DNA of 64,000 bases from Aquatica leii (lineage: Eukaryota > Arthropoda > Insecta > Coleoptera > Lampyridae), in NCBI GenBank assembly GCA_035610365.1, contig CM069435.1, positions 20,511,123-20,575,122 of the forward strand. Direction: 5' to 3'. The number at the start of each line of letters is the position of its first letter. Within the stretch, counting starts at the first letter, position 1. Below, piece by piece: positions 1 through 11,652 of the stretch. The translations under genes and the position numbers were made by a program. Under the pieces are notes generated by a model. It saw only the letters and a program-made list of their open reading frames with translations, searched no databases and had not been told where the DNA came from.

Positions 1-119
1 AGCGTTTATATCTACTCAAAATTATGAAGAGTATTTCACAAATTTACTTGATACAATAGTAAAACGTGCAAACAAAAATACACATAAATTAAAGATTTAA
101 AAATTATCACTTTTTAGCT

Positions 120-990
120 GAAGTTTAATTCGACATTAGATACTATGTGTCTGTGAAATGAGCACGACATTTTATAAATACAAAAAAATAAAAGTTCCAA
201 TAGCACTTTTGATAGCTCTACAGTTCCTGATAAAAATTAAAAAAAGTTCCGCATTTCTTACCTTAAAAAACGAAATTGTAAAAATGTCGTGCTAACTTCG
301 CAAATCTAGCACGATAATCTCCTCTCTAAAGCACTGAAACGCGTTAAAGATTACTATTTTTGACAAGAGTTCTGAATAGTTCTGGTCAAGTTAAGTATAT
401 ATGTGTAATTTTAGATCACTATTTTAACAATTAACAATTAAAAAAAAATCTAATATTCAGGCTCAGCACGACCTTTTGTAAAAATGTATCGTGCTGATTT
501 TCTGCAGTTTTAATGGTAATTTTAAACAGTTCTATGCATTAGAAACATTTTAAAGACAAGTTGCAACTAATTACTATGTGTCGTGCTGATAATTTTCCGC
601 AGTTTTAATAGTAATTTTACACAGTTCTATGCTTGAGAAACATTTTAACAAAAAGTTCTGATTACTATTTTTTTTTTAATTTCAAAAATTACGTCCGACA
701 CGACATTTTGTAAAAATGTGTCGTGCTGATGATTTTCCGCAGTTTTAATAGTAATTTTACACAATTCTATGAAAGTTCTCTGCTTTAGAAACATTTAAAC
801 AAAAAGTTCCAACTGATTACTATTGTTAAACAATTTTCAAAAATTAAGACTGGCACGACATTTTCTGAAAACGTCTCGTCCTAATGATTTTCCGCAGGTT
901 TAATAGTAGTTTTACACAGTTCTATAAGGGTTCTATGTTTTAGAAATATTTTAACAAAAAGTTCCAACTGATTAGTATTTAATAAAATAG
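120..990. repeat. Left arm of large inverted repeat, built of tandem ~130-160 bp units
   Basis: Successive blocks repeat the words 'agcacgac', 'ttttccgcagttttaatag', 'ttacacagttctat' and 'aaaaagttccaactgatta' near 470-600, 600-740, 740-890 and 890-980. The outer part (about 120-320) matches the reverse complement of 5290-5460, and the inner units match the right-hand array at 4860-5290. The structure resembles foldback elements, whose inverted termini are made of short tandem repeats. No coding potential is seen. The boundaries are approximate because the units have diverged and differ in length. Confidence 0.75.
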
Positions 991-1032
991 TTTTAGGTAA
1001 ATAGTGTAAAATATTTAATTAAAAACTCACAA

Positions 1033-1063
1033 GCTTTCGAACGTGTTCTACGTTCTTCTTCAG
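1033..1063 (-). ncRNA. Hammerhead-like motif of a Penelope-like element
   Basis: On the minus strand the segment reads CTGAAGA, then a stem-forming stretch (gaacgt/acgttc), then GAAAGC. This is the order of a hammerhead core (CUGAUGA, stem II, GAAA) with one change in the first box. PLE termini are known to carry hammerhead ribozyme motifs. Here it lies downstream of an inverted GIY-YIG fragment, the expected place. The altered first box suggests it may not cleave. Confidence 0.4.
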
Positions 1064-1134
1064 GTGACAATTAATAAAATGACAATTATAAAACTACGGT
1101 GACTAGAAAAAACAAATGTTCGCAACACTTAATC

Positions 1135-1590
1135 AATGTTGTAAGTTCTTTTAGCTACAGCATTTGCTCAAAGGTCTAAAGAAGAACCACCATTAAAAAC
1201 TCTAGACGTAGCTTATAGTGTGTTTGGTGAATAAAGTAAAGATCAGGAAATAACAGGTAACCAGGTGTCAGATAACACATAACAATTGTCCCTGTTAAAG
1301 TTGTTGGGTACTTTAATAATTGCAATGGCTTCTCTGATTTTTCTTGAAGGTTTGGTTTTGGTAATCGTTATAGTTTTTTCGAAATTTATGTCATGTAAAG
1401 TGTTTAGCGTATGTTCGGCAATGGCAGATTTAGAAGGTTGAAGTAAACTAAGATTTTTAGTCTAGTTTGATACACTCCACAGGTGTTATGTGAAATTTTA
1501 TCTTTTACCGGATTCAACAAATTTTTAATTTTCGTGATAGTATTATAAGCAACTTTAATGTCATGTTTCTTCAGTATTCTTCCAAGCATT
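1135..1590 (-). pseudogene. Inverted partial copy of PLE 3' part (linker, start of GIY-YIG, 3' UTR)
   Basis: The minus strand carries the same sequence as 4240-4790 on the plus strand. It includes a peptide running RILKKHDIKV, NLLNPVKDKI and SHNTCGVYQ, which is the linker before and the first motif of the GIY-YIG endonuclease of Penelope-like elements. Compared with the right-hand copy it has lost most of the endonuclease. It keeps a longer 3' untranslated part that ends in the hammerhead-like motif at 1033-1063. PLEs often carry such truncated inverted or direct copies upstream of the main copy. Confidence 0.7.
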
Positions 1591-2285
1591 TCATTGAAAT
1601 AATTAGTAAACAGAAAATATCTTCAAATGACTTAATAGTTAGTTTTGACGTTGCCTCACTGTTCTTTTGTGTACCAATAGTTGATACTTTACATCTTTTA
1701 AAACGGCAGTTTGATAACAATACAATCAAGTTATTTGAACATTGTTTAACAACTTCATTCTTTTTGTTTAATGGTAAATATTATAAACAAATAGATGGTG
1801 TAGCAATGGGATCACCAATTTCTCCATCTATTGCAAATTACTTTATGGAGCATTTCGAAGAAGAAGCTTTAAAATTTGCATCTAAAAGACCAAACATATG
1901 GCTTAGATATGCTGATGATGTTTTTGTAATCTGGTCCCATGGTGAAGATAAACTACAATTTTTTCTTTAATACCTAAATAATCAACACCCAAACATAAAA
2001 TTTAGTATTGAAAAAGAAATTAATGATACCTTACCTTTTCTTGATGTAAAGATAGAAAGAAAACCAGGTGGTACTTAATACATTCAGTTCATCGAAAACT
2101 AACACATACGGATCAATATATAAACGCAAATTCTCATCATCATCCATTTCTAAAATTTAGAACAATTCGCACATTATACAACCGTGCGATGACAATTTGC
2201 CATCAAGATAAATTACCAGAAGAATTAGATTACCTTGAGAAAGTGTTTACAAGAAATTGTTTTAACAAAGAACAAATTAAACCAT
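1563..2285 (+). pseudogene. Penelope-like reverse transcriptase fragment
   Basis: The open part (1563-1970, 135 codons) reads through the catalytic half of a PLE reverse transcriptase. It has LIVSFDVASLF, the fingers/palm motif with the first aspartate, then GVAMGSPISPSIANYFME, then LRYADDVFVIW, the YxDD catalytic box. After a stop at 1970 the homology continues to about 2285 with frame changes, including a 'PFLDVKIERK' type motif and 'LPEELDYLEKVF'. It is then interrupted by a Mutator-like element. The N-terminal half of the RT is absent; the inverted copy at 1135-1590 takes its place. PLE RT is related to telomerase RT and works with the GIY-YIG endonuclease found here at 4327-4569. Confidence 0.85.
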
Positions 2286-2290
2286 AAACT

Positions 2291-4191
2291 GGTTTACGGA
2301 CTTTTCGTCCCCAGGACAACCATCTCCGGTCTTTTGGTTCCCGGACTTTGCGTCCCCGGCCGTTTGGTGCCCAGGACCTTTCGTGCTCAGCCATTTTCGT
2401 TTGCAGAACTTTTCGTCTCCGGACTTTCCGTGTCCGAGGTCATCTTCAAATGACGAAACAAAAAATTTATTAGTAGATATGGCGAATTTTTCATTGTACA
2501 AATTTATTTTAGAAATTAAATGGATTTTCAATTATGTTTAGTACATTATCATACACGCCAATACTAATCATAGGTAAAGCTGTAATGAGTAATCTTTTTG
2601 ATTAAGCACTGTTCAATTTCCAAAGAACTATTATGTGATTTGTCATACACTGCAACTTTCCAAATTGCTTTTCAATTTGTATAACAGGAAATGTAGGATA
2701 AAAATTAGTGCAATAAATTCATGTTCTTAGTTAATTGTGAGTGGACAAATTCTTACTTATTGTTTTAAGTAAGTTGTTTATTTTGGGAAAGCAGTAGGTA
2801 CTGCATGAAGTACCTGCACAATCATGCTGCACAAGCTGCTCGTCCTGATGCTTTACGTGTGAAGCAGTTCTAAGGGGAAAGGGCGTCCGCTACCCAAGAA
2901 ACGCCGCAACAAATTATGTCGCAAGCTGTGGAAGGAATTCACGCTAACGTGGCTGCCATACTTCCATCAAAAAAAAAAAGATCAAGCGAAATATTAGGAA
3001 AAGAAGAAATAAAGATGGCGCACCTCCAATTCCCAAAAATGTCGGTAATTTAGTGCTACCACAGGTGAGTAATACAAATAATTCATATAAATTGATGTAA
3101 TCCATCATAATCATCAACTTGACAAAATTTTTTAAGAGATACTCCGAGATTCTGTTAAATGGCGAACAATCACAATTCCTGTACTACGATTCCAATCAAG
3201 ATTTGCCACACGGACGGATGCTTATATTTACTACAGCAAAAAACACACTGCTGACATCTTGTTCATCATTTCGCACGTACCCAAATTTATTTTCGCAGCT
3301 GTACACAATTCATGTGAAATACCATGATATTGTGGTACCCTGTTTGTATGTTCTGCTGCCAAATAAAACGGCAGCAACGTATACAAAAATGATACAAGAA
3401 ATAAAAAACATTTGTCCCGATGCAGCGCCTCAAACAGTAATGCTGGATTTTGAACACGCTGCCATTCGAGCATTTCAACAAGAACTCGACGAGGTGCGTG
3501 TTTCGGGTTGTTTTTTTCATTTAACGCAAAGCATATGGCGAAAAATCCAGTGGAAGGTCGGTAAGTTTTATACCAGCAATCGATGTTTTTGACGAGCTGT
3601 TGAAACATGAAGATTTTTGCCAAGATGCAATGGTAATAGCAAATTATTTCGAATTATATTGGCAGAAGGGGCCGTCGACAAAAACAAGATCCTATTTTCC
3701 CGATCAATTTATAGAACGTTTATGAACGAACACTTGATGGGGAGCTCCGAACAAATAATTCCATAGAAGGATGACATCGTGGTTTTTTATCTTGTTGTGA
3801 AACCTCTTTTCGAAATATTTATAAGTTCATAGACTTATTAAACGACAAGTGTCACTTACAAACTATGACATCGTTCAGCTGCAAGCTGATAATAGAAATA
3901 ATATTGATTATTTGCGTGGAATTTCTTATAAGTCTGAGTTTTAATTTCAATTTACCTTCCTTTTTTCTCATTTACTTATAGAACATCTGGACACAATGAA
4001 GTTCGCCATACACATCTACTAATAAATTTTTTGTTTCGTCATTTGACGATTATGACCTCGGACACAAAAAGTCCGGAGACGAAAAGTCCTGCGAACGAAA
4101 ATGGCTGAGCACGAAAGATCCTGAGCACCAAACGGCCGGGGGAAGCAAAGGACCGGAGACGGTTGTTCCGGGGACGAAAAATCCGCATACG
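2291..4191 (+). mobile_element. Mutator-like (MULE) DNA transposon inserted in the PLE
   Basis: Inverted repeats of roughly 190-200 bp flank a decayed transposase. The left repeat (about 2291-2499) has repeated words such as 'cggacttttcgtcccc', 'ccggtcttttggttccc' and 'gtgcccagg'. Its reverse complement is at about 3993-4191. The repeats have an internal reiterated motif that gives a spurious Pro/Gly/Val-rich reading frame. Flanks 'cataaact' (2283-2290) and 'caaaaact' (4192-4199) agree at seven of eight positions, which fits the 8-9 bp target duplication typical of MULEs. PLE sequence continues on both sides, so the MULE came second. Confidence 0.75.
2810..3960 (+). pseudogene. MULE transposase pseudogene
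   Basis: Three frame-shifted pieces align to one MULE transposase. About 2828-3065 encodes an HNHAAQAARPDALRVKQ-type linker found after FLYWCH-like zinc fingers in these proteins. 3119-3592 encodes the core, with SFRTYPNLFSQLYTIHV, MLDFEHAAIRAFQ and GCFFHLTQSIWRKIQ. About 3600-3900 encodes the C-terminal part (ELYWQKG, RTNNSIEG). The usual DGTF box that supplies the first catalytic acid reads C-S-S-F here, so the first aspartate is lost. Stops and frame changes separate the pieces. It is inactive. Confidence 0.8.
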
Positions 4192-4239
4192 CAAAAACTA
4201 GACCTACTGTACCAAATGATTCAACTATAAGCAAGCTGT

Positions 4240-4800
4240 TCTACCTTTTGTTGCCAATGTAAGTGACAAAATTCGAAGAATACTGAAGAAACATGACATT
4301 AAAGTACTACCACAAAAATTAAAAATTTGTTGAATCCGGTAAAAGATGAAATTCCACATAACACCTGTGGAGTGTATCAAGTTCTATGCGCTTGTGGCAA
4401 GGTACATATTGAAGAAACTGGTAGAACTATTGAAACAAGACTAAAAGAACACAAAAGACATCTTCGTTTACTTCAAGCTTCTAAATCTGCCATTGCCAAA
4501 CATGCGTTAAACACTTTACATGACATAAACTTCGAAAAAACTATAACGATTACCAAAACCAAAAACTGACGTTCAAGAAAGATTAGAGAAGCGATTGACA
4601 TTATTAAAATACCCAACAACTTTAACAGAGACAATTGTTATGAGTTATCTGACACCTGGTTACCTGTTATTTCTTAATTTTTACTTTATCCACCAAACAC
4701 ACTATAAGCTACGTTTGGAGTTTTTAATAATGGTTTTTCTTTAGACCTTCGAGCAAATGCTGTAGCTAAAAGAACTTACAACATTTTTTAATAAATATAT
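4240..4800 (+). pseudogene. PLE GIY-YIG endonuclease and 3' UTR
   Basis: 4327-4569 encodes LLNPVKDEIPHNTCGVYQVLCACGKVHIEETGRTIETRLKEH (split here: NTCGVYQVLCACGK, then EETGRTIETRLKEH), followed by KSAIAKHALN and the histidine-containing end of the domain. This is the GIY-YIG nuclease of Penelope-like elements, with the CxC pair that is usual there. The YIG part reads HIE, so the core is changed. The segment directly before it (RRILKKHDIKV) is the RT-endonuclease linker. The 3' untranslated part to about 4800 is the mirror of 1135-1400, but the hammerhead-like end seen there is missing here. Confidence 0.8.
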
Positions 4801-4829
4801 TACACCATTGACCCAAAAATTATTTAATT

Positions 4830-5470
4830 CTGTTTCATGGTGAAAATTTTGTATCTAAAATGATTACTATTTTTTTAAAAAATTTCAAAAATTACGTCTG
4901 GCACGACATTTTGTGAAAATATGTCGAGCTGATGATTTTCCGCAGTTTTAATGATAATTTTACACAGTTCTATAAGAGTTCTGTGCTTTAGAAATATTTT
5001 AACAAAAAGTTCTCATTACTATTTTTTGTCGTGCCAGACCTAATTTTTGAAAATTGTTTAAAAAATAGTAATCAGTTGGAACTTTTTGTTTAAATGTTTC
5101 TAAAGCATAGAACTCTTATAGAACTGTGTAAAATTACTATGAAAACTGCGGAAAATCATCAGCACGACAAATTTTCAGAAAATGTAATTTTTGAAATTTG
5201 TTTAAAAATACTAATCAGTTGGAACTTTCTTTAAAATTGTTTCTAATACATAGAACTCTTATAGAACTGTATAAAATTACCATCGTGCTAAACTTGCGCA
5301 GTTAGCACGAAATTTTTACAACTTCTTTTTTTAAGGTAAGAAATGCGGAATTTTTTTAATTTTTATCAGGAACGGTAGAACTATGAAATTTGCTATTAGA
5401 ACTTTTATTAGTTTTTTTGTATTCATAGAATGTCGTGCTAACCTTACAGACACAGGTACTATAAAGATAT
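4830..5470. repeat. Right arm of large inverted repeat
   Basis: One to two units run in the plus orientation (about 4860-5040). The array then switches and the units run inverted (5040-5470). The outermost part (5290-5460, with 'aaatgcggaatttttttaat' and 'gtcgtgctaacc') is the reverse complement of 120-330. The arm is shorter than the left arm. The switch of orientation inside it suggests a rearrangement or a second foldback event. Confidence 0.7.
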
Positions 5471-5479
5471 TTTTCACAA

Positions 5480-8400
5480 TATCTAAGCACCGATTTAAAT
5501 TTATTATCAATTGTATAAGATAACTGCAAAACCAGATCTCCTCGATAATTTTATACAAAATTTGCCCCAATTTCGCGACGTAAAGCTACGTGTAATGTTA
5601 GTAGCTACATCCGAATTGATAAGTAATTCTTAGGGTTCACATGATAATGTGCGTTTAAAATGCACATGCCGAATAAAGCCATTATTGTATTAATTCAATA
5701 TTTAGCATATACATTTTAAATAGACTAAAATAAAATTCAAATATTTGAAGATTTTTATTAATTTGTACAAACAGTCAAAAATTCAAAACGACATAATTGA
5801 AAATAATAAAAAAATTCCAGAAACAATTAAATTAACAAGAAGAGGTTGTTTCGAAATTTGAAAATTTCATTTGTCTTGTTAAAGAACAATAATAAAATAA
5901 TAGTTATTATCAAAACGGCAAAAAACAAGAATATTTTAGAATTCCCTTAAGAGAATGCAAGATTTATGCAAAAAAGAACAAATTAAAATCGAAAAAGAAA
6001 AAGGTAAAATCTCCAATTTATCTCCGAGAACAAAAACGAAAATAAAAAAGCCTACGTTGATTTCTAAAATTCACATTGAAATGTAATAGCTGAAGGATCT
6101 ATTTTAACGACCGTTATCATGTATGAATGGAGGCAATTTATTTAGATTTTCTTCTGTTTCAACCGTTATCCTTTACATACAAAAGCGATGATAACAATCC
6201 ACGTATAAATGAGCGTATGCGTAGATAAGTCTGTAAATTGCGTTATATTGACATCGATTTCATCTGTAATAAGTCATTGGGTCTGAAACTCGTAATGGTT
6301 ATAACCAACGTGGGCAGATAACCATCGTGTGTACAATACATACGTCATATTAAAACGGCTACCTTGTATAGAAAGTCGAGAACGAGTTGCGTACAATGAT
6401 AGGAAAAATGTTAAATAATAATCCGGCTCTATAACATTAATCTGAGCGTGCATCTACATATTATGTTGTGTCTCCAGCCTAATTAATGTCCGCACCCGTG
6501 ATTTATGCCATTCTTTCTTAGGAAATGCGAAAGAACGCCGCGTATATGCACTTTTCGCGCTAAGATAATTTGCCCTTCTACGGCTGAAATAAGCTCTTCC
6601 ACAATGTTAATTATTAATAACGATCCATTTTTACTCAACCGAGCTATTATCGCTTTGGTTTAATTACGTGCTAATTAACTATTGATGCGCTTCTTTAATA
6701 ATTACAAAGATGCATTGTTTCACTGGGGTGAGTACAACCTCGAGGAAACGATGAAACGCGTGAAGGAATGCTCAATTATATCGAGAATGCATCATCAAGA
6801 AGAAGACTGCGGGGCCCGTTGATTACCCTAATCAAACTAATCGAAGATTTACTGTAAACGCACTGGTGCATCGTCGATTATTATTGTTCAATTTTTTGCT
6901 TCGGGCACAACACGTATTTTTACTTATTCTAACAATTATTCTTGTGATAAGGTCTTAACACGGAAAATAGAAAAAAGGCGTAAAGATATTGATCTGAAGT
7001 TGATGTAGGATTCGGTTAAATAATGCAAGGGCGAAGACTGCTCGTTAGACACATGTTGCCCCTGAACCTATGAATATATTATAATTTATGATGCAGCATA
7101 ATTTTAATTTGAGTTGATTGGTTAAGTATAATTTGATAATGATCTACCTGTTTGTATCGGCGAGATGGTATAGTTCATCGACAGGTGTTTAATAACAGGG
7201 GTTGTTTTGCTTATACTATCGTTCTGGTTAGTGACACATCACATAAGTAAACAAACACACCACCACCTTTCCTCTTAAAAACAATATCTCGAAACTGCGA
7301 AAAAAACCTTTAAGTAAACAATGTTATAAAAACTCCCTCGATAATAAAGACTAAAAAAATAAAACCAAACAATAAAAATATAATTAGTAACAACAAAATA
7401 TTTCGTCCTTTTTCACAAGCGTTAATACATCAAATTTGCATCCCCTTGATACCAAAAGAAAACGGTTTAAATAAAGCCAAAAAGAAATTTAAAGGTAGAA
7501 GCTTTTGTTAACTTTTTCAGGAATTAATTTAAAGAAATTCATAACAAAAGAAGGCAGAAGCAAGACACAAAAGAACCGGAGATGCTAATTTCCGGGTGTC
7601 AAATTGAATTATTTCGATTTCTTATTCTAATACTAGAGGCGTCTCTAAATTTTCGCGAGTATTTATTTGCTTTTATCTTATAAGAACATAAACAACAATT
7701 TTATTAACACCCGTTTCGAAAACTTTTTATTATTTATGAGTAATCTTTGAATTAAAACAATTTCGAAATATTTTATTTATTGTTCACAAATATGCTTTAG
7801 TAGTTTGTGGGTATGAATTAGGACATAAAAGTTTTTTGAAACTTTCCGCAATCGGCTAATACGTGTTTATGTAAAAGGAGTGACCAAAGTGACTTTCTGA
7901 TAATAAAAATATACAAAAAACAATGTTTAGTTTGTCTTGCATCCATTATTTTTATAATTAAATGAAAACGCGAAATTTGGCTCATAATAAAATTTACTTG
8001 ACTAATTCTGACATAATTTGGATTTTTTATAATGATATACTATGCAGAAGAGTGCTCAACAGAAAAGCTTTAAACACAATAAATGATCATTTTAAATGTC
8101 AGTTTTATTACTATTACTTCTAAATTTAAAGTTCCCCCAAAATTGACGATTGTCAATTTCTATAATTCTGCAACTGTTACTTTCAAGCAGTAATATTGCA
8201 TTATGAAATTCAAGCATAAAACTCTAGAGAAAAAACAACATTCTTTTAATTTTTCGTTCAAACATTCTTCTTCGTTGTTTAAGGAAAGTATAGCGATCGC
8301 AATTTAAAAAAAAAAATTATTGCATATTTTTACGTTTCAAGGTCTCCTGGATCAGAAATATGTATTTTTGAGAAAAAAAATTTGGGTGTCTGTGTGTAAC

Positions 8401-8690
8401 CCACGATAACTCTTGAACGAAACGTCCTAGTAACTTGAAATTTGATATGGAGCTGGCTTTTCATATTTTCTCGGTTTTATTAAAAAATGGGTCTGCTTAA
8501 GAAACCGGAAGTGACTGTATCCGACATCTTTAACAGTTTTTCTTATATAATTGTGTACGTATGTAAATTATTCGAATTATTTTTGCAGTTTCTTATAGAT
8601 TTAATTCTTCCTAACAATTTATTCAAATAAAAAATTTTTCTAACATTAACAGTCTATTAGACATTTAATTTATAATTTAAAGTAAATTCC
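5480..8690. other. Gene-free AT-rich stretch with a more complex core
   Basis: No reading frame or RNA gene is recognisable. About 6060-6900 is less AT-rich and more complex than its surroundings, with homeobox-like TAATTA/TTAATTA words near 6660-6680. It could be unique host sequence. Around 8380-8530 there is a segment ('gtgtctgtgtgtaaccc', 'aacgaaacgtcctagtaac') of the kind often seen in dispersed repeats, but I cannot name a family. Confidence 0.4.
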
Positions 8691-8694
8691 ATAT

Positions 8695-8732
8695 AATAAT
8701 AATAATCATAATAATAATAATATTTATTGAGC
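8695..8732 (+). repeat. AAT/ATAAT microsatellite
   Basis: A short run of 'aataat' units, interrupted once by 'aatcat'. Nothing else is associated with it. Confidence 0.8.
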
Positions 8733-9147
8733 AAAAATAAAAAATAAAATTACATTTACTCAAAAGGATCAAGCGATCTTCCACCATGACTAAAATAAAC
8801 ATAAAAATATTTGTGTATACGTATATAATTATAAAATAACCAAATTATATTATGAACTTATATAAACTTAACCAAATAATCCTTCTATTTCTAATAGACG
8901 CATTTTTAACTGTTGACAGAAGTGAGAAAACTAAATTTAAAAAATAAGGCGCATTATACGCAAAACAGTATTTGAATTTTGTGGTGGTGTCAGGTGGGTT
9001 TTGGTATACTGTATTGTTGTGATCTCAATACCAACTCATTAAACAAATATAAAGGACATTTAAAGTAAATTAATTTGTATAAAAAGAAACAATAGATATA
9101 CCTCGATCTTTGTTTCAAATCACATGCAGACATTTTGAATATATGTA

Positions 9148-9176
9148 ATCCTAGGTTCGAATCCTGCCGGCAACGA
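9148..9176 (+). pseudogene. tRNA 3'-end fragment (tRNA-Ser-like)
   Basis: The stretch 'ggttcgaatcctgccggcaacg' has the form of a T-arm (box B consensus GGTTCGAATCC) plus a 3' acceptor strand, followed directly by a run of T. The end 'CCGGCAACG' looks like that of a serine tRNA. No matching 5' acceptor, D-arm or anticodon arm is seen in the 80 bp upstream, so this is a fragment. It could be a tRNA-derived SINE tail. Confidence 0.35.
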
Positions 9177-9495
9177 TTTTTTTTAGAAGAAAATTTTATA
9201 TCTTGAAGCGAAAGAAAAATACGTTAAAAAATAACTTTGAATTGCAAAATTGGTGGTCAACGCCATCTACGTGGATAAAAGAGCCACTAATAGTAAATTA
9301 TTATATAGCAAACTATGAGGACATAGTTAGTATTTTGAATTTAAACCACACAATTTCAAACTATTGTTTGAATAATAGCTGGAAATTTAATTCACTAACA
9401 TAAACGAAAAGTGTAAAAAATTTGTTTGTGACGCCTCAGCACTCGGATACTCTGATGCAGTTTCCACATAACATAGTTTCTAATATAAAAAAATA

Positions 9496-10140
9496 GTGTG
9501 TAACTATAGTCCAAACGTTGTGTTTTATATTTTATTTGCGGCTGCTCGGTTAGCGATTCTTACTGCTATAGATGCTAATCAACGTGAGTACATAAGTTCG
9601 GCAACGGCATCCGCTGCTATGTGGTTGAATCTAGTGTCAGTTTACGAAAGAACGGACCCAACATCAAAATTCAATTCGCTCGGTGAGTACCATCGTTATA
9701 AGTATGATGGATTACCGATATCGAAACATTTGGCTCGTGTTGACAACCTTGCCTAACAATGTGCACTTATCAATGAGTCGGTATCAGAGTCGCACATCAT
9801 CGCAAAAATGATAGAGAGACTGTCCGATCGATTCAATGCGGTAGTGACAACATGAGGAATAGTACAAAAAAGCGAATAGACGCGACAAAATTTGTGACGT
9901 ATATTGTTAGCTGCTGAAAGTCGAATGGCTACGACGGATGAAGTCCAAGAAGTGCTAGCAATTACAAAGAATCATGTTGTAATGTTATAAAACCGAAACC
10001 GTCAAACAATAATGACAAAAAGAAAGAGAAAAAAAAACCAAAAGAAAAAAAATGTTGGACATGTAACAAGACAGGTCACTACCAACGTGATTGCCTTGAG
10101 CGAAAAAGTGGTCAACCATCATCAGACGATGGAAACAACT
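9496..10140 (+). pseudogene. Copia gag remnant with CCHC zinc knuckle
   Basis: 9496-9756 reads through a copia-type gag core (ILTAIDANQREYISSATASA, AMWLNLVSVYER, PISKHLARVDNLA). It then continues after a stop with a weaker match (ESVSESHIIAKMIERLSDRF). At 10053-10094 a CCHC knuckle, CWTCNKTGHYQRDC, has the canonical C-x2-C-x4-H-x4-C spacing and follows a lysine-rich stretch. Gag packages the element's RNA. Several stops and frameshifts make it non-functional. Confidence 0.8.
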
Positions 10141-10178
10141 GTAACACAGCATGTTTTACAATTGAAGAACAACCGCAC

Positions 10179-10680
10179 TTGAGTGCCGATGTGTTCCTTG
10201 CTGACAATGGTGCTTCATGTCATATGGTCAACGACGCAAGCCGGTTTAATGAACTTGAAAAAAAAATACACGTAAGAGCTAAAGGTATCGGTTCAGTGGA
10301 GATCGAGCATTACGTGAATAGTGATTGGTTATCTGGAAGGTTGTTGAATGTACTTTTTCAGTCCAGACTGAAACAAAATTTGTTCTCGATGGGTGCTGCA
10401 GCTCGTAACGGTGTCAACTGTGTTACAAGAAAGTAATTGCTAAACAGTCGGCGAACAACTTATTTGTTGTCAACAATCGTGGACCGCAAATTGAAGTGAA
10501 CGCAGTAGTTGACCTTAAACGTTGCCATGAACGGCATGGTCACCCTGGCATTGGTCGAATGCGTGAATTAGCTAAAAATCTAAAGATTAAGTCATCAGAC
10601 GAACTTTTTTGCGAATCATGCCAATTGGGGAAAATGTCACGGAAATCATGCAAGCCAATTAAGAAAGTCAAATGAAAACC
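10179..10680 (+). pseudogene. Copia protease and GAG-pre-integrase remnant
   Basis: 10179-10436 encodes a copia aspartic protease. The active-site motif usually DSGAS reads FLADNGASCHM here, and it is followed by QNLFSMGAAARNGVN. Further on, about 10520-10670 encodes the HHCC zinc-binding pre-integrase domain (CHERHGHPGIGRM and LFCESCQLGKMSRKS). The catalytic aspartate of the protease is present. The frame is broken after residue 85 at 10436. Confidence 0.75.
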
Positions 10681-10682
10681 AG

Positions 10683-11110
10683 GTGAAAAAAATTCATTCT
10701 GATGTGTGTGGTTTCATGAGCAACACGTCGTTTGACGACAATCGTTATCTTGTCACATTTAAAGATGAAGCAACGGGCTATCGGTTTGTTTATTTTCGTA
10801 AACACAAAGATGAAGTTTATGATAACTTTGTTGAGTGTCATCAACGAATCGTGTCGGTTATGACAAAGAGTCTCGTAATTTTAGATTATTTGACATGTCA
10901 ACAAATAAAACTACAACGTCTCGTGATGTGACGTATAATGAAAGTGAGTCGGCACCGAGGATCAATTCAGGTTCGTGGCTAATTGTGGATTATGAATCGG
11001 AAGAGAAAAACCAATCAAAAATCGCCGAAGATGAAGACACGCATGATGACGAGCAAATGGACAAAACGATTGTGATCGTAAATTGCGTGATCGGTCGCAA
11101 ACAAAAAAGA
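10683..11110 (+). pseudogene. Copia integrase, core deleted
   Basis: 10683-10855 encodes the start of the integrase catalytic core, with the first acidic residue in KIHSDVCGFM and then YRFVYFRKHKDEVYDNF. The sequence jumps at about 10855 to the C-terminal end (VGYDKESRNFRLFD). The second aspartate and the glutamate of the DDE triad are therefore deleted. The acidic linker DYESEEKNQSK follows, before the RT. Confidence 0.75.
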
Positions 11111-11119
11111 TCAATTTTT

Positions 11120-11640
11120 ATCAAGCTCACTGTGTTGCAATGAACGAGCCGATATCGTACCCAGAAGCAATTTCAAGACCTGATGGTGATAAATGGCAAT
11201 CAGCTGTTCAAGAAGAGATCACATCACTTGAGAAAAATCAAACTTGGGTTGTTGCTGAGTTACCGCCTGGTCGAAAACCTATAACTTCAAAATGGGTATT
11301 CAAATTAAAACACGATTTAGATAACACGACTAATCGCTATAAAGCGAGATTGGTAGCTTGTATCTACAGTCAACGTAAAGGCGTCGATTACAATGAAAAG
11401 GCTGATCGCTGTGTTCTAATTGGTGAAATTGATAGCGAACGCGTTTTGATGGCGATTTATGTAGACGACTTGTTAATGAGAAAGTCGAAGCAAGTGGTCG
11501 ACAAAGTAATGAATTATTTGATGTCCGAGTTTGAAGTGACAGTTGGTTCAACATAATATTTCATAGGTCTCGAAATCTATCGTGATCGGTTAAACAAACA
11601 AATTAAAATCTCGGAAACAAATTATCTGCTTCAAATTACC
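11120..11640 (+). pseudogene. Copia reverse transcriptase, internally deleted
   Basis: In the 11083-11556 frame one sees NEPISYPEAI, KWQSAVQEEITSLEKNQTW and KWVFKLKHDLDNTTNRYKAR, the normal start of copia RT. After QRKGVDYNE the reading jumps to GEIDSERVLMAIYVDDLLM, so the fingers/palm segment with the first catalytic aspartate is missing. The YVDD box is kept. A stop at 11556 lies just before the thumb (YFIGLEIYRD), which continues in another frame. Confidence 0.8.
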
Positions 11641-11652
11641 GAGAAATTTGGA

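Noticed and set aside
470..980. Regularly spaced repeats that might suggest a CRISPR array
   Set aside because: The units are long, diverged and without spacers, recur inverted at 4860-5470, and the DNA is eukaryotic.
2235..2531. Overlapping open frames on both strands with Pro/Gly/Val repeats
   Set aside because: They lie in the reiterated terminal repeat of the MULE; the amino-acid repeats only mirror the DNA motif.
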